Part shown: one piece after another, positions 1-7,464 of the stretch
Layout: every line of letters starts with the position of its first letter
Numbering within the stretch: the first letter of the stretch is position 1
From: an uncultured Oscillospiraceae bacterium
GTDB taxonomy: Bacteria > Bacillota > Clostridia > Oscillospirales > Acutalibacteraceae
Direction of reading: 5' to 3'
Length of the DNA: 35,228 nucleotides
Assembly (NCBI GenBank): GCA_900553255.1
Contig: USCI01000014.1
Span: forward strand, 1 to 35,228
The notes under the pieces: generated by a model
Told to the model about the DNA's origin: nothing
What the model saw: only the letters and a program-made list of their open reading frames with translations
The model's database searches: none
Translations under genes and position numbers: made by a program

Positions 1-302
1 TCATCCGCGGCCCCGCCGACGACAGCTACGGCATCGAGGTGGCGAAGCTGGCCGGCATCCCTGATTCGGTGGTGTCCCGCGCGAAGGATATCCTGCGTCA
101 GCTGGACAGCGGGGATATCGAGCTGCATAAGCCGCATGTGACGGCGGAGCATGTGGAAAACGACAGCGGACAGCTTTCGCTGCTGCCGGCCGTTGACAAC
201 GAGCTGGTGCAGCGGCTGCGGGAGATCGACGTCAACACCCTGACGCCGATTGAAGCGCTGCAGACGCTGTATGAGCTGTGCAAAGCGGCGGAGGCCTATT
301 AA
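1..302 (+). CDS. mutS: DNA mismatch repair protein MutS (3' end only)
   Basis: C-terminal part of MutS, the mismatch-recognition ATPase that recruits MutL. The gene enters from the left edge; the reading frame starts at base 3 and ends at a TAA at 300-302. The first residues read GPADDSYGIEVAKLAGIP, which matches the conserved end of the MutS ATPase domain (the G-A-D-x-S-Y-G-I-x-V-A-x-L-A-G segment) followed by the helical tail. The last ~60 residues form the usual variable linker and a short C-terminal helix (LTPIEALQTLYEL). A GTG at 39 lies inside the conserved motif and is not a real start. mutL follows after 27 bases, the common mutS-mutL order. Confidence 0.95.
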   Translation, partial: IRGPADDSYGIEVAKLAGIPDSVVSRAKDILRQLDSGDIELHKPHVTAEHVENDSGQLSLLPAVDNELVQRLREIDVNTLTPIEALQTLYELCKAAEAY

Positions 303-329
303 ACGGATAGGAAAGAGAGGGACGTATTC

Positions 330-2288
330 ATGGCGCATATTCAGGTTCTGGATAAACACACAGCCGAATTGATTGCGGCGGGGGAGGTCGTGGAACGCCC
401 CTCCTCGGTGGTCAAGGAGCTGCTGGAAAACACCATCGACGCCGGGGCGAAAAACGTTTCCCTGGATATCCGTGCCGGCGGCATTCAGAGCATTGCCATT
501 ACCGATAATGGTTCCGGCATCGCGCGGGAGGATGTGCCGACCGCGTTCCTGCGTCATGCGACCAGCAAGGTGCGCACCGAGAGCGATCTCGAAGCGATCG
601 GTACGCTGGGCTTCCGCGGTGAGGCGCTGGCCTCGATCGCGGCGGTGGCGCGGGTGGAGATGACCACACGCACGAAGGAGGAACTGGCCGGCACCCGTTA
701 TGTGATCGAGGGCGGGGAGGAAATTCTGCTCGAAGATGCCGGCTGTCCCCAGGGTACGACAATTGTCGTGCGGGATTTGTTTTATAATGTCCCCGCCCGT
801 ATGAAATTCTTGAAAAAGGACGTCAGCGAGGGCAACGCGGTCGCCGGTGTGGTGGACCGTATTGCGCTGTCGCATCCCGAAGTGTCCATCCGCTTTGTCC
901 GCGAGGGGAAGGAGGAGCTGCTGACCCCCGGGGACGGTGACCTGCATTCGTGTATCTATGCGGTGTTCGGCCGTGAGTTTGCCGGCGGCCTGATGCCGGT
1001 GGACTATACGCTGGGCGGCGTGCATGTGCACGGCTTTTTGTGCAAGCCGGCCGCGGCACGCGCCAACCGTACGATGCAGCACTTTTTTATTAACGGCCGT
1101 TATGTCAAGACCAGAACGGCGATGGCAGCCATGGAGCAGGCCTATAAAGGCAGCATTATGGTGGGGAAATTCCCCTCCTGCGTGCTGCATCTGGATATGC
1201 CGGCGGAAACGGTGGACGCCAATGTACATCCGGCGAAAATCGAGGTGCGGTTTATCAACGAGAAACCGGTGTTCGATGCCGTGTACCATGCGGTGCGCAC
1301 CGCGCTGGAAAGCGGGGACACCCGCCGGCAGGTATCGCTCCCGCCGCGCATCGTCACCCCGCCGAAGCCGGAGGCCGAGCAGCTGCGGTTCAGCCGGCCG
1401 CAGACGGCGCATACCGCTGCCGGACAGGCGGCCGGGCGGCCTTTGCCGGATATGCCGGACACACCTGCCGCCGGAAAAACGCCGCCGGCGCCGGTTTCAT
1501 GGCTCACGCCGCCGGCTGCTCCCGCCGTTTCCGGCCGTGTGATGCGCAGTTCGCCTGCCGATATCGGTTATCATGTGACCACTCCGCGGCCGTCCGGCGT
1601 ACGCATCGATATTGAACGGACGGTGGATGAGGATCCGGTTGTGCCGCCCGTGGCGGCAGCTCCCCAGAAGCCCGCCGAAGTCCAGATGAAAACGGCAGAG
1701 AATCCGGAAGAGGAACACCCGCCGATTCGCTGCCTCGGCGAAGCGTTCAAAACCTACATTATTGCGGAAATGGGCGGATCGCTCTTTTTTATCGATAAGC
1801 ACGCTGCGCATGAGCGGATTCTCTATAACCGGTTCAAACAGGATCCGCATAACGATGCACAGCAGCTTCTCGCGCCGGTGACGGTGACGTTAAGCCGGGA
1901 AGAGTATGCCGCGCTGATCGGAGAAATGGATACCCTGACCGCCGCCGGTTTTGAAATCGAGGATTTTGGTGCCGGGACCGTGCTGGTGCGTGCGCTGCCG
2001 ATGCTGCTTGACGGAAGCGATGTGGCGGCCTTGCTTCAGGAGATTGCCGGAGGCTTCGTTTCCGGCCGTAAGGATATCGATAGCGACAAGCTCGACTGGA
2101 TTTATCATTCCTCCGCCTGCCGTGCAGCGGTCAAGGCGGGGGATACCACCCGGCCGGAGGAATGGCAGGAGCTTGCGCAGCGGGTGCTGTGGAACAGGGA
2201 TATCCGCACCTGCCCGCATGGCCGGCCGGTATGTATAGAATTTTCCCGGCATGAGCTGGAAAAGCAGTTTGGCCGCCTGGGCGGCTGA
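330..2288 (+). CDS. mutL: DNA mismatch repair protein MutL
   Basis: MutL links MutS mismatch recognition to strand incision. The 652-residue product has the N-terminal GHKL ATPase motifs (ELLENTIDAG, DNGSGI, TLGFRGEAL within residues 1-110) and the transducer domain to about residue 335. A Pro/Ala-rich linker (about 340-465) leads to the C-terminal dimerisation/endonuclease domain. Endonuclease motifs there are DKHAAHERILYN (489-500), ACR and CPHGRP near the C-terminus. In the classical motif DQHA(X)2E(X)4E the last position is Glu; here it is Asn500, and Gln490 is Lys. An AGAGAGGGA ribosome site precedes the ATG. It sits between mutS and miaA and is probably co-transcribed with both. Confidence 0.97.
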   Translation: MAHIQVLDKHTAELIAAGEVVERPSSVVKELLENTIDAGAKNVSLDIRAGGIQSIAITDNGSGIAREDVPTAFLRHATSKVRTESDLEAIGTLGFRGEALASIAAVARVEMTTRTKEELAGTRYVIEGGEEILLEDAGCPQGTTIVVRDLFYNVPARMKFLKKDVSEGNAVAGVVDRIALSHPEVSIRFVREGKEELLTPGDGDLHSCIYAVFGREFAGGLMPVDYTLGGVHVHGFLCKPAAARANRTMQHFFINGRYVKTRTAMAAMEQAYKGSIMVGKFPSCVLHLDMPAETVDANVHPAKIEVRFINEKPVFDAVYHAVRTALESGDTRRQVSLPPRIVTPPKPEAEQLRFSRPQTAHTAAGQAAGRPLPDMPDTPAAGKTPPAPVSWLTPPAAPAVSGRVMRSSPADIGYHVTTPRPSGVRIDIERTVDEDPVVPPVAAAPQKPAEVQMKTAENPEEEHPPIRCLGEAFKTYIIAEMGGSLFFIDKHAAHERILYNRFKQDPHNDAQQLLAPVTVTLSREEYAALIGEMDTLTAAGFEIEDFGAGTVLVRALPMLLDGSDVAALLQEIAGGFVSGRKDIDSDKLDWIYHSSACRAAVKAGDTTRPEEWQELAQRVLWNRDIRTCPHGRPVCIEFSRHELEKQFGRLGG

Positions 2289-2312
2289 CCCTGACCGAAA
2301 GGAGTCCGTTTT

Positions 2313-3287
2313 ATGCAGCGCCGCATCCCGCTTCCCATCGTCGCCGGCCCGACCGCGTCCGGCAAGACGGCGCTTGCCGTATGCCTTGCGCAGCGGTTTG
2401 GCGGGGAAGTGGTGTCCGCGGATTCGATGCAGATTTATTCGTCCCTTTGCATCGGCACGGCGCGGCCGCGGGAGGAAGAATTGCATGGGATTCCGCATCA
2501 CCTGCTGGGGTTTCAGCCGCTGGACAAGCCGTACAGCGTCGCCCGGTACGTGGAGGATGCACACGCCGTGATCGCGGGGATTGCCGAACGCGGCAAGCTG
2601 CCGATTCTCTGCGGCGGCACCGGGCTGTATATTCAGTCGCTTGCGGAAAACCTTGTGTTTGCGGAGGAGCCGGAGGATACCTCCTGCCGGGAGGAACTCC
2701 GCCGAATCCAGCAGGAGGGCGGTGCGGCGCTGCTTGAGGAGCTGCGTCGTGTGGATCCGCAGACGGCCGGACGGCTGCACGAAAACGATCACGGGCGCAT
2801 CATTCGGGCTTTGGAGGTGTACCACACCACCGGGCGGACGATGGCACAGCAGCAGGCCTATTCCCGCCGCCGGCCTTCCCCGTATAATCCCTGGCTTCTT
2901 CTGCTGGACTGCCGGAACAGGCAGGTGCTGTATGACCGGATAGACCGCCGGGCAGAGGAAATGCTGGAAAAGGGCCTGCCGGAGGAGGCGGCCCGCGTCA
3001 TGAAGCTGCCGGGCAGCGCCACGGCGCTGCAGGCGATCGGCTATAAGGAGCTGGCGCCGTACCTGCGCGGGGAATGCACGCTCGAGGAAGCGGCGGAGAG
3101 GCTCAAGCGCGGTACCCGCCGATATGCCAAACGCCAGCTCTCCTGGTTTCACCGGATGAGCAAAACTATGCCCGGCACGGTTTTATATATCGATGAGTAT
3201 GCCGATGCGCAGGAACTGGAGCAGGAAGCGTGCCTTCGGATGAAGGCTGCCCTGCAGGCGATGAACGACAGAAAGGGTGAGCAGTAG
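2313..3287 (+). CDS. miaA: tRNA dimethylallyltransferase MiaA
   Basis: MiaA transfers a dimethylallyl group to N6 of adenosine 37 in tRNAs that read codons starting with U. The 324-residue protein has an N-terminal P-loop GPTASGKT (residues 12-19), the DSMQIY segment that contacts substrate, GGTGLYIQSL near residue 107, and a C-terminal RGTRRYAKRQLSWF segment typical of the family. The length is normal. The ATG at 2313 has AAAGGAG a good distance upstream. mutL-miaA adjacency is common in bacteria, and the following gene starts one base after its stop, so the two are likely translated from one message. Confidence 0.97.
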   Translation: MQRRIPLPIVAGPTASGKTALAVCLAQRFGGEVVSADSMQIYSSLCIGTARPREEELHGIPHHLLGFQPLDKPYSVARYVEDAHAVIAGIAERGKLPILCGGTGLYIQSLAENLVFAEEPEDTSCREELRRIQQEGGAALLEELRRVDPQTAGRLHENDHGRIIRALEVYHTTGRTMAQQQAYSRRRPSPYNPWLLLLDCRNRQVLYDRIDRRAEEMLEKGLPEEAARVMKLPGSATALQAIGYKELAPYLRGECTLEEAAERLKRGTRRYAKRQLSWFHRMSKTMPGTVLYIDEYADAQELEQEACLRMKAALQAMNDRKGEQ

Positions 3288-3288
3288 T

Positions 3289-4551
3289 ATGGACAGCTTT
3301 CTCAGGCGGCTGCTGACGGTGGTTGCCGCACTGTTTTTGGTAGCCTATGTGGGCTATCAGGCGTTCCAGCTGCTGTACTCGCCGCTGGAAACGGAGACGG
3401 TGCGCAGCTACAGCGTATACGACACGGTGGATGCCGAGGGGATCACCATCCGCAACGAAACGGTTATCCCGGCCGAAAGTGGTGGTTATCGTTACTACAT
3501 GCTGGCTAATGGCAGCAAGGTGGCTATGAACGGGCGGATTGCCGAGATTTATTCCGATGAAAACGCGGCCCTGATCCATCAGCAGATCGAAGAACTCGAT
3601 GCGCAGATCCAGGAGCTGAAAACTATCGACCAGCAGGGAACATCTAACCGGGTCAACCTGGATATGATCAATAAGCAGATCGACCGTCTGCAGCTGGAAC
3701 TGGCAGTTGCCGTGCATTCGCCGAACATGGCGGATACCGATTCGTTGCGCTCGCAGCTCCTGAGCCTGATGAATAAGCGGCAGAAGATTATCGGGACTGT
3801 CAGCGATTTTTCCGAGCGTATTGCGGCGCTGACCGCCCAGAAGCAGGCGCTTGAGGCGCAGGCCTCCACCCCTTCTGCCACCCTGACCGCACCGGTGGCC
3901 GGCTACTTTGTCAGTACGGTGGACGGATTGGAAAATGTGCTGGATTATGACAAGGTAACAAGCCTTACAGTTGAAGAGGTAGAAGCGGCTCTGGCTATGG
4001 CGCCGTCGGAGAATACGGTTGATTATGCCGGCAAGGTTGTCGGGGACTATGAATGGTATTTTACCTGCGTGCTGGATTCTGCCGCCGCGGCCCAGATCCG
4101 GCAGGATGCCAAGCTGTCGGTGCAGTTCCCTTTCGTTTCGGAAGAAGCGGTGCCGGTGGAGGTCACTTTGGCCAACCGCACCAAGGACGGGAAAACCCTG
4201 GTGGTGCTCAAATGTTCCTATATGTCGGAGGCGCTTGCCGATATCCGGAAAGAAACCGCGAGGATCCGTCTGGTGGAGTACGAAGGCCTGCGTGTTCCGG
4301 ATTCGGCACTGACCTTTAACGATGACGGGCAGCGCGGGGTTTATGTCCGTGTGGGCAACACGGTGGAGTTCCGCAAAGTGGATATCCTTTACAGTGAAGC
4401 CGGTTTTCACATCTGTCGCGATATGTCCACGCTGTCCCAGAGTGAGCTGGAGGAGAAGGGAATCAACACCGCGGAATATCTCAGGCTGTACGATGAAGTG
4501 GTCGTCAGCGGAAAGAAGGGGCTGTACGATGGAAAAATTATACGTTCCTGA
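3289..4551 (+). CDS. HlyD-like membrane-anchored protein in the cell-division locus
   Basis: 420 residues. One N-terminal membrane helix (about residues 7-29, LLTVVAALFLVAYVGYQAF) is followed by an external region: a beta-rich half-lipoyl segment, a Gln/Leu/Glu-rich coiled coil (about 95-195, with IEELDAQIQELK and IDRLQLEL), a second half (TLTAPVAGYFVSTVDG) and a C-terminal beta domain ending YDEVVVSGKKGLYDGKIIRS. This is the layout of HlyD/MacA-type adaptor proteins, but no ABC transporter or RND pump gene is next to it. The ATG at 3289 is chosen because GGTGA sits 8 bases upstream; a GTG at 3277 lies too close to its ribosome site. It overlaps yggS by 23 bases. The place between miaA and yggS-sepF suggests an envelope or division role (inference). 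Confidence 0.8.
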   Translation: MDSFLRRLLTVVAALFLVAYVGYQAFQLLYSPLETETVRSYSVYDTVDAEGITIRNETVIPAESGGYRYYMLANGSKVAMNGRIAEIYSDENAALIHQQIEELDAQIQELKTIDQQGTSNRVNLDMINKQIDRLQLELAVAVHSPNMADTDSLRSQLLSLMNKRQKIIGTVSDFSERIAALTAQKQALEAQASTPSATLTAPVAGYFVSTVDGLENVLDYDKVTSLTVEEVEAALAMAPSENTVDYAGKVVGDYEWYFTCVLDSAAAAQIRQDAKLSVQFPFVSEEAVPVEVTLANRTKDGKTLVVLKCSYMSEALADIRKETARIRLVEYEGLRVPDSALTFNDDGQRGVYVRVGNTVEFRKVDILYSEAGFHICRDMSTLSQSELEEKGINTAEYLRLYDEVVVSGKKGLYDGKIIRS

Positions 4552-5263
4552 CCGTCCGGTAGCGCCGGAGGGGGATCCCTGCGTGGAAAACCTCAAGCGT
4601 ATCCGCGAGACAATGGCCAAAGCCTGCCTACGCGCCGGCCGCCGGGAAGAGGATGTGACACTGCTGGCGGTTACCAAAACGGTGGAACCGGCACGAATTA
4701 ACCGGGCCATTCTTTCCGGGGTGAGGCATGTCGGCGAAAACCGGGTACAGGAGTTTTTGGGCAAGCGGGATGCGCTGATGCTTGATGGCATGGATGTGCA
4801 TCTCATCGGCCATCTTCAGACGAACAAGGTGGATAAAATTGTCGGTCAGGTGGATATGATTGAGTCGGTTGATTCGCTTCATCTGGCTCAGGCGGTCGAC
4901 GCCGCCGCGCAGCGCAGGGGAAAACCGGCTGATGTGCTGGTGGAGGTCAATATCGGCGGGGAAGAAAGCAAATCCGGCGTAGCCCCTGACCGGCTGGAGA
5001 AATTGCTGTATGCCTGCGCGGCTCTTCCGTCGATTCATGTGTGCGGATTGATGACCATTCCGCCGATTTCAGACACCGAAAAGGAAAAAAGAGAGTTTTT
5101 TTCGCGTATGTACAAACTGTTTATTGACATACGGGAGAAAAACATAGATAATATCACTATGAGCATTTTGTCGATGGGGATGTCGTCCGACTATACGGAA
5201 GCGATTCTGGAAGGGGCGACGATGGTCCGCATCGGTTCGGCGCTGTTCGGCGCAAGAGGCTGA
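4529..5263 (+). CDS. yggS: YggS/PLPBP-family pyridoxal-phosphate-binding protein (YlmE)
   Basis: A 244-residue member of the YggS/PROSC family, which binds pyridoxal 5'-phosphate and helps vitamin B6 homeostasis without a defined enzyme reaction. Visible family marks: LLAVTKTV with the PLP lysine at residue 50, ENRVQEFLGK, HLIGHLQTNK, VEVNIGGEESKSG, GLMTIPP and the phosphate-binding LSMGMSSDYTEAI. The start at 4529 has AGAAGGGG about 7 bases upstream; the reading frame stays open further upstream inside the HlyD-like gene, but that is an overlap artefact. It corresponds by position to B. subtilis ylmE, just before sepF. Confidence 0.95.
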   Translation: MEKLYVPDRPVAPEGDPCVENLKRIRETMAKACLRAGRREEDVTLLAVTKTVEPARINRAILSGVRHVGENRVQEFLGKRDALMLDGMDVHLIGHLQTNKVDKIVGQVDMIESVDSLHLAQAVDAAAQRRGKPADVLVEVNIGGEESKSGVAPDRLEKLLYACAALPSIHVCGLMTIPPISDTEKEKREFFSRMYKLFIDIREKNIDNITMSILSMGMSSDYTEAILEGATMVRIGSALFGARG

Positions 5264-5321
5264 TCCGGCGGCTCATCCTGATCTGCTGACAAGGATAAAA
5301 AACATATGGGGGTTTAACACA

Positions 5322-5789
5322 ATGGGACTGTTTGACAAGATCAAGGGATTCATGGGAGATCCGGAGGACGACGATTACGATCTGGAACAGGAGGAAAACG
5401 AGGATACGATGGATTTTGTGTCCAAGGGCTCCGACGCGACCGATTCGTACAGCTCGGCTCCGGCTGCAGATACAGCCAAGCGCGGCAACAAGGTGGTCAA
5501 CATTCATGCTACTGCGCAGCTGCAGGTGGTGCTGGTCAAACCGGAGCGCTTTGACGATGCGAGCACGGTGGCCGATCATCTCAATTCCAAGCGCACGGTT
5601 GTGCTGAACCTGGAATCGGCGAATAAGGATGTGGCACGCCGCATCCTGGATTTCCTCAGCGGCGTGGCCTATGCCAACGACGGGCAGATCAAGAAGGTGG
5701 CCAACTGCACCTTTATTATCACACCGTACAATGTCGGCATCATGGGTGACCTGCTGGACGAACTGGAGAACAATGGGCTGTATTTCTGA
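5322..5789 (+). CDS. sepF: Cell division protein SepF
   Basis: SepF tethers FtsZ filaments to the membrane at the division site in Gram-positive bacteria. The 155-residue protein has the expected N-terminal amphipathic membrane helix (MGLFDKIKGFMG), an acidic linker (about 14-55) and the compact SepF core (KVVNIHATAQLQVVLVKPER to the C-terminus) with RTVVLNLE, ARRILDFLSG and ITPYNV signatures. A GGGGG ribosome site lies upstream of the ATG. The end overlaps ylmH by 17 bases, so translation is probably coupled. In B. subtilis a ylmG gene lies between sepF and ylmH; it is absent here. Confidence 0.97.
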   Translation: MGLFDKIKGFMGDPEDDDYDLEQEENEDTMDFVSKGSDATDSYSSAPAADTAKRGNKVVNIHATAQLQVVLVKPERFDDASTVADHLNSKRTVVLNLESANKDVARRILDFLSGVAYANDGQIKKVANCTFIITPYNVGIMGDLLDELENNGLYF

Positions 5790-6534
5790 GAATGACGACA
5801 GCTGGCTGCTGGCCCGTGTCAGTGACGCCGCGCGTCTGTGCAGTGACCGGTCTTATCCGTGCTTTGTGGGGTTCCTTGACGAGCGCCAGCGCGCGCTGGC
5901 GGGGAATGCACTGCGGAAAAACCAGAATGTACAGGCCCTGTTCTGGGGTGGTCATGAAGAGGCGGAACGCACCCTTCTTGGTGTGTTCCCCTCTTTTCTA
6001 GAGCCTGATCCGACGGTGTTCCCGCTGCAGAGCCTGGGGTTTTCCTGGCGTGAAGCGGTTCACCTGACCCACCGGGACTTTCTGGGTACCATGCTGGGCT
6101 GCGGGATCAAGCGTGAAAAAATCGGCGACATTCTGTGCGGCGAGGGCGTAGCCGTTGCTTTTGTACATGAAGATATAGCGGCCTTCCTGTGTGAACAGAT
6201 TACCAAGGTTGGCGGGGAAGGGGTTACGCTTGAGCTGCCCTTTTCCGGAGTCCTCCCGGCAGCGCATACCTTCCGGGAGATCCGGGATACGGTTGCGTCC
6301 CCGCGGCTTGACGCCGTATTAAAAGCACTGCTTGGCACCTCCCGTGAGGAGGCAGCCAGAAGGATCGCCGCCGGATTGGTGTCTCTCAACCATGTTCCCA
6401 GCACGGCGCAGGCCGCTGCGGTGAAAGACGGCGATGTCATTTCGGTCCGCGGCGCAGGGCGCTATGTAGTGGATACCGTGGGACCGCCGACCAAAAAGGG
6501 ACGTTTGTTTATCCAGGCACGAAAATATATCTGA
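5773..6534 (+). CDS. ylmH: YlmH-family S4-domain RNA-binding protein
   Basis: 253 residues, close to the usual length of YlmH (about 257). The N-terminal two thirds are the YlmH-specific part (CFVGFLDERQRALAG, FWGGHEEAER, LTHRDFLGTMLGCGIKREKIGDIL). The C-terminal ~75 residues form an S4 RNA-binding domain (SPRLDAVLKALLG, GLVSLNHV, VKDGDVISVRGAGRY). Family knowledge: B. subtilis YlmH has been linked to ribosome-associated quality control through binding of 50S-peptidyl-tRNA complexes. The ATG at 5773 is chosen because GGAG lies 4 bases upstream and the family sequence begins about there. It sits between sepF and divIVA. Confidence 0.93.
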   Translation: MGCISENDDSWLLARVSDAARLCSDRSYPCFVGFLDERQRALAGNALRKNQNVQALFWGGHEEAERTLLGVFPSFLEPDPTVFPLQSLGFSWREAVHLTHRDFLGTMLGCGIKREKIGDILCGEGVAVAFVHEDIAAFLCEQITKVGGEGVTLELPFSGVLPAAHTFREIRDTVASPRLDAVLKALLGTSREEAARRIAAGLVSLNHVPSTAQAAAVKDGDVISVRGAGRYVVDTVGPPTKKGRLFIQARKYI

Positions 6535-6571
6535 CCGCGCACGCGGATGCGCAGAAGGGGAGGAATACCGT

Positions 6572-7408
6572 ATGTTGACGCCGAATGATATTCGCAATGT
6601 GGTTTTCACCAAGGGCATGGGCGGCTATAAAACCTCGGAGGTGGATGTATTCATCGACGAGTGTGCCGATACGGTGGAGGCGCTGATTAAAGAAAAAAAC
6701 GCAGCGGTGGAGGCGTTTAACCGCGAAAAACAGGATTTGCAGAAAAAGCTGGAGGTCCTTGCCGATAAGCTGGTGGAATACCGCAACGATGAAGACAGCA
6801 TCCGCACCGCCCTTCTCAGCGCGCAGCGTCTCGGCGACGCAACCCTGCGGGAGGCGAACCATAAGGCCGGGCTGATTTTGGACGATGCCAAAATCAAGGC
6901 GGATAAAATCGTGGAGACGGCGCGGCAGAACATTGCCGACGAGGAAAAGGAGCTTGAACGCATCCAGAAAGAAGTGGCGCTGTTCAAATCCCGGATGCTG
7001 GCGATTTACCGCGAGCATCTTGCGCTGATTGACGTGCTGCCGGAGCCGGAGGCCAAAGAAGAGGAGGCAGCACCGGAAGCGGAGCCGGTACCGGAAACCG
7101 AAGCGCCGGTTGTTGAGCCGAAGCCCGCCGAGGAGGAAATCCAGGTGACGGTCACGGATGAGACACCGGCCGCCGTGGAAGAGACGGTTATCGTCAACAC
7201 CGAGACGCCGGCGCCGGCCGCAGCGGATTCGGCGTTTGCCATGCGCATCCCGCAGCTCGATGACGAAGAGGAGGTGCCGCTGGTTTCGGCGGAGCCTGCC
7301 GCACACCCGGCTAAACGCTTTGAAAACCTCAAATTCGGCGATGAATACGATTTGGCGAATGACCCGGACGGTGAACAGCCCCGGGGACTGTTCCGCCGCA
7401 GAAAGTAA
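6572..7408 (+). CDS. divIVA: Cell division/polarity protein DivIVA
   Basis: DivIVA binds negatively curved membrane and recruits division or polar proteins. The 278-residue product starts with the conserved DivIVA N-terminal domain (MLTPNDIRNVVFTKGMGGYKTSEVDVFID, here read in two parts: the LTP-x-DI segment and the GGYK-x-x-EVD-x-F segment). A long coiled coil follows (about residues 30-150, e.g. LQKKLEVLADKLVEYR). After about residue 150 the tail is low-complexity and rich in Glu, Pro and Ala, probably disordered, ending in an Arg-rich LFRRRK. An AGGGGAGGA ribosome site precedes the ATG. Its place after ylmH and before ileS is the classical Firmicutes order. Confidence 0.95.
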   Translation: MLTPNDIRNVVFTKGMGGYKTSEVDVFIDECADTVEALIKEKNAAVEAFNREKQDLQKKLEVLADKLVEYRNDEDSIRTALLSAQRLGDATLREANHKAGLILDDAKIKADKIVETARQNIADEEKELERIQKEVALFKSRMLAIYREHLALIDVLPEPEAKEEEAAPEAEPVPETEAPVVEPKPAEEEIQVTVTDETPAAVEETVIVNTETPAPAAADSAFAMRIPQLDDEEEVPLVSAEPAAHPAKRFENLKFGDEYDLANDPDGEQPRGLFRRRK

Positions 7409-7464
7409 TTTCCGGCTGCCGGCGTACAGCGGAGAGCAGCCGTCAACGAAGGAGTTAGGACCAC

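Noticed and set aside
7415..7442. Short GGCTGC/GCAGCC inverted repeat between divIVA and ileS
   Set aside because: Only six base pairs and no T tract; too weak to call a terminator.
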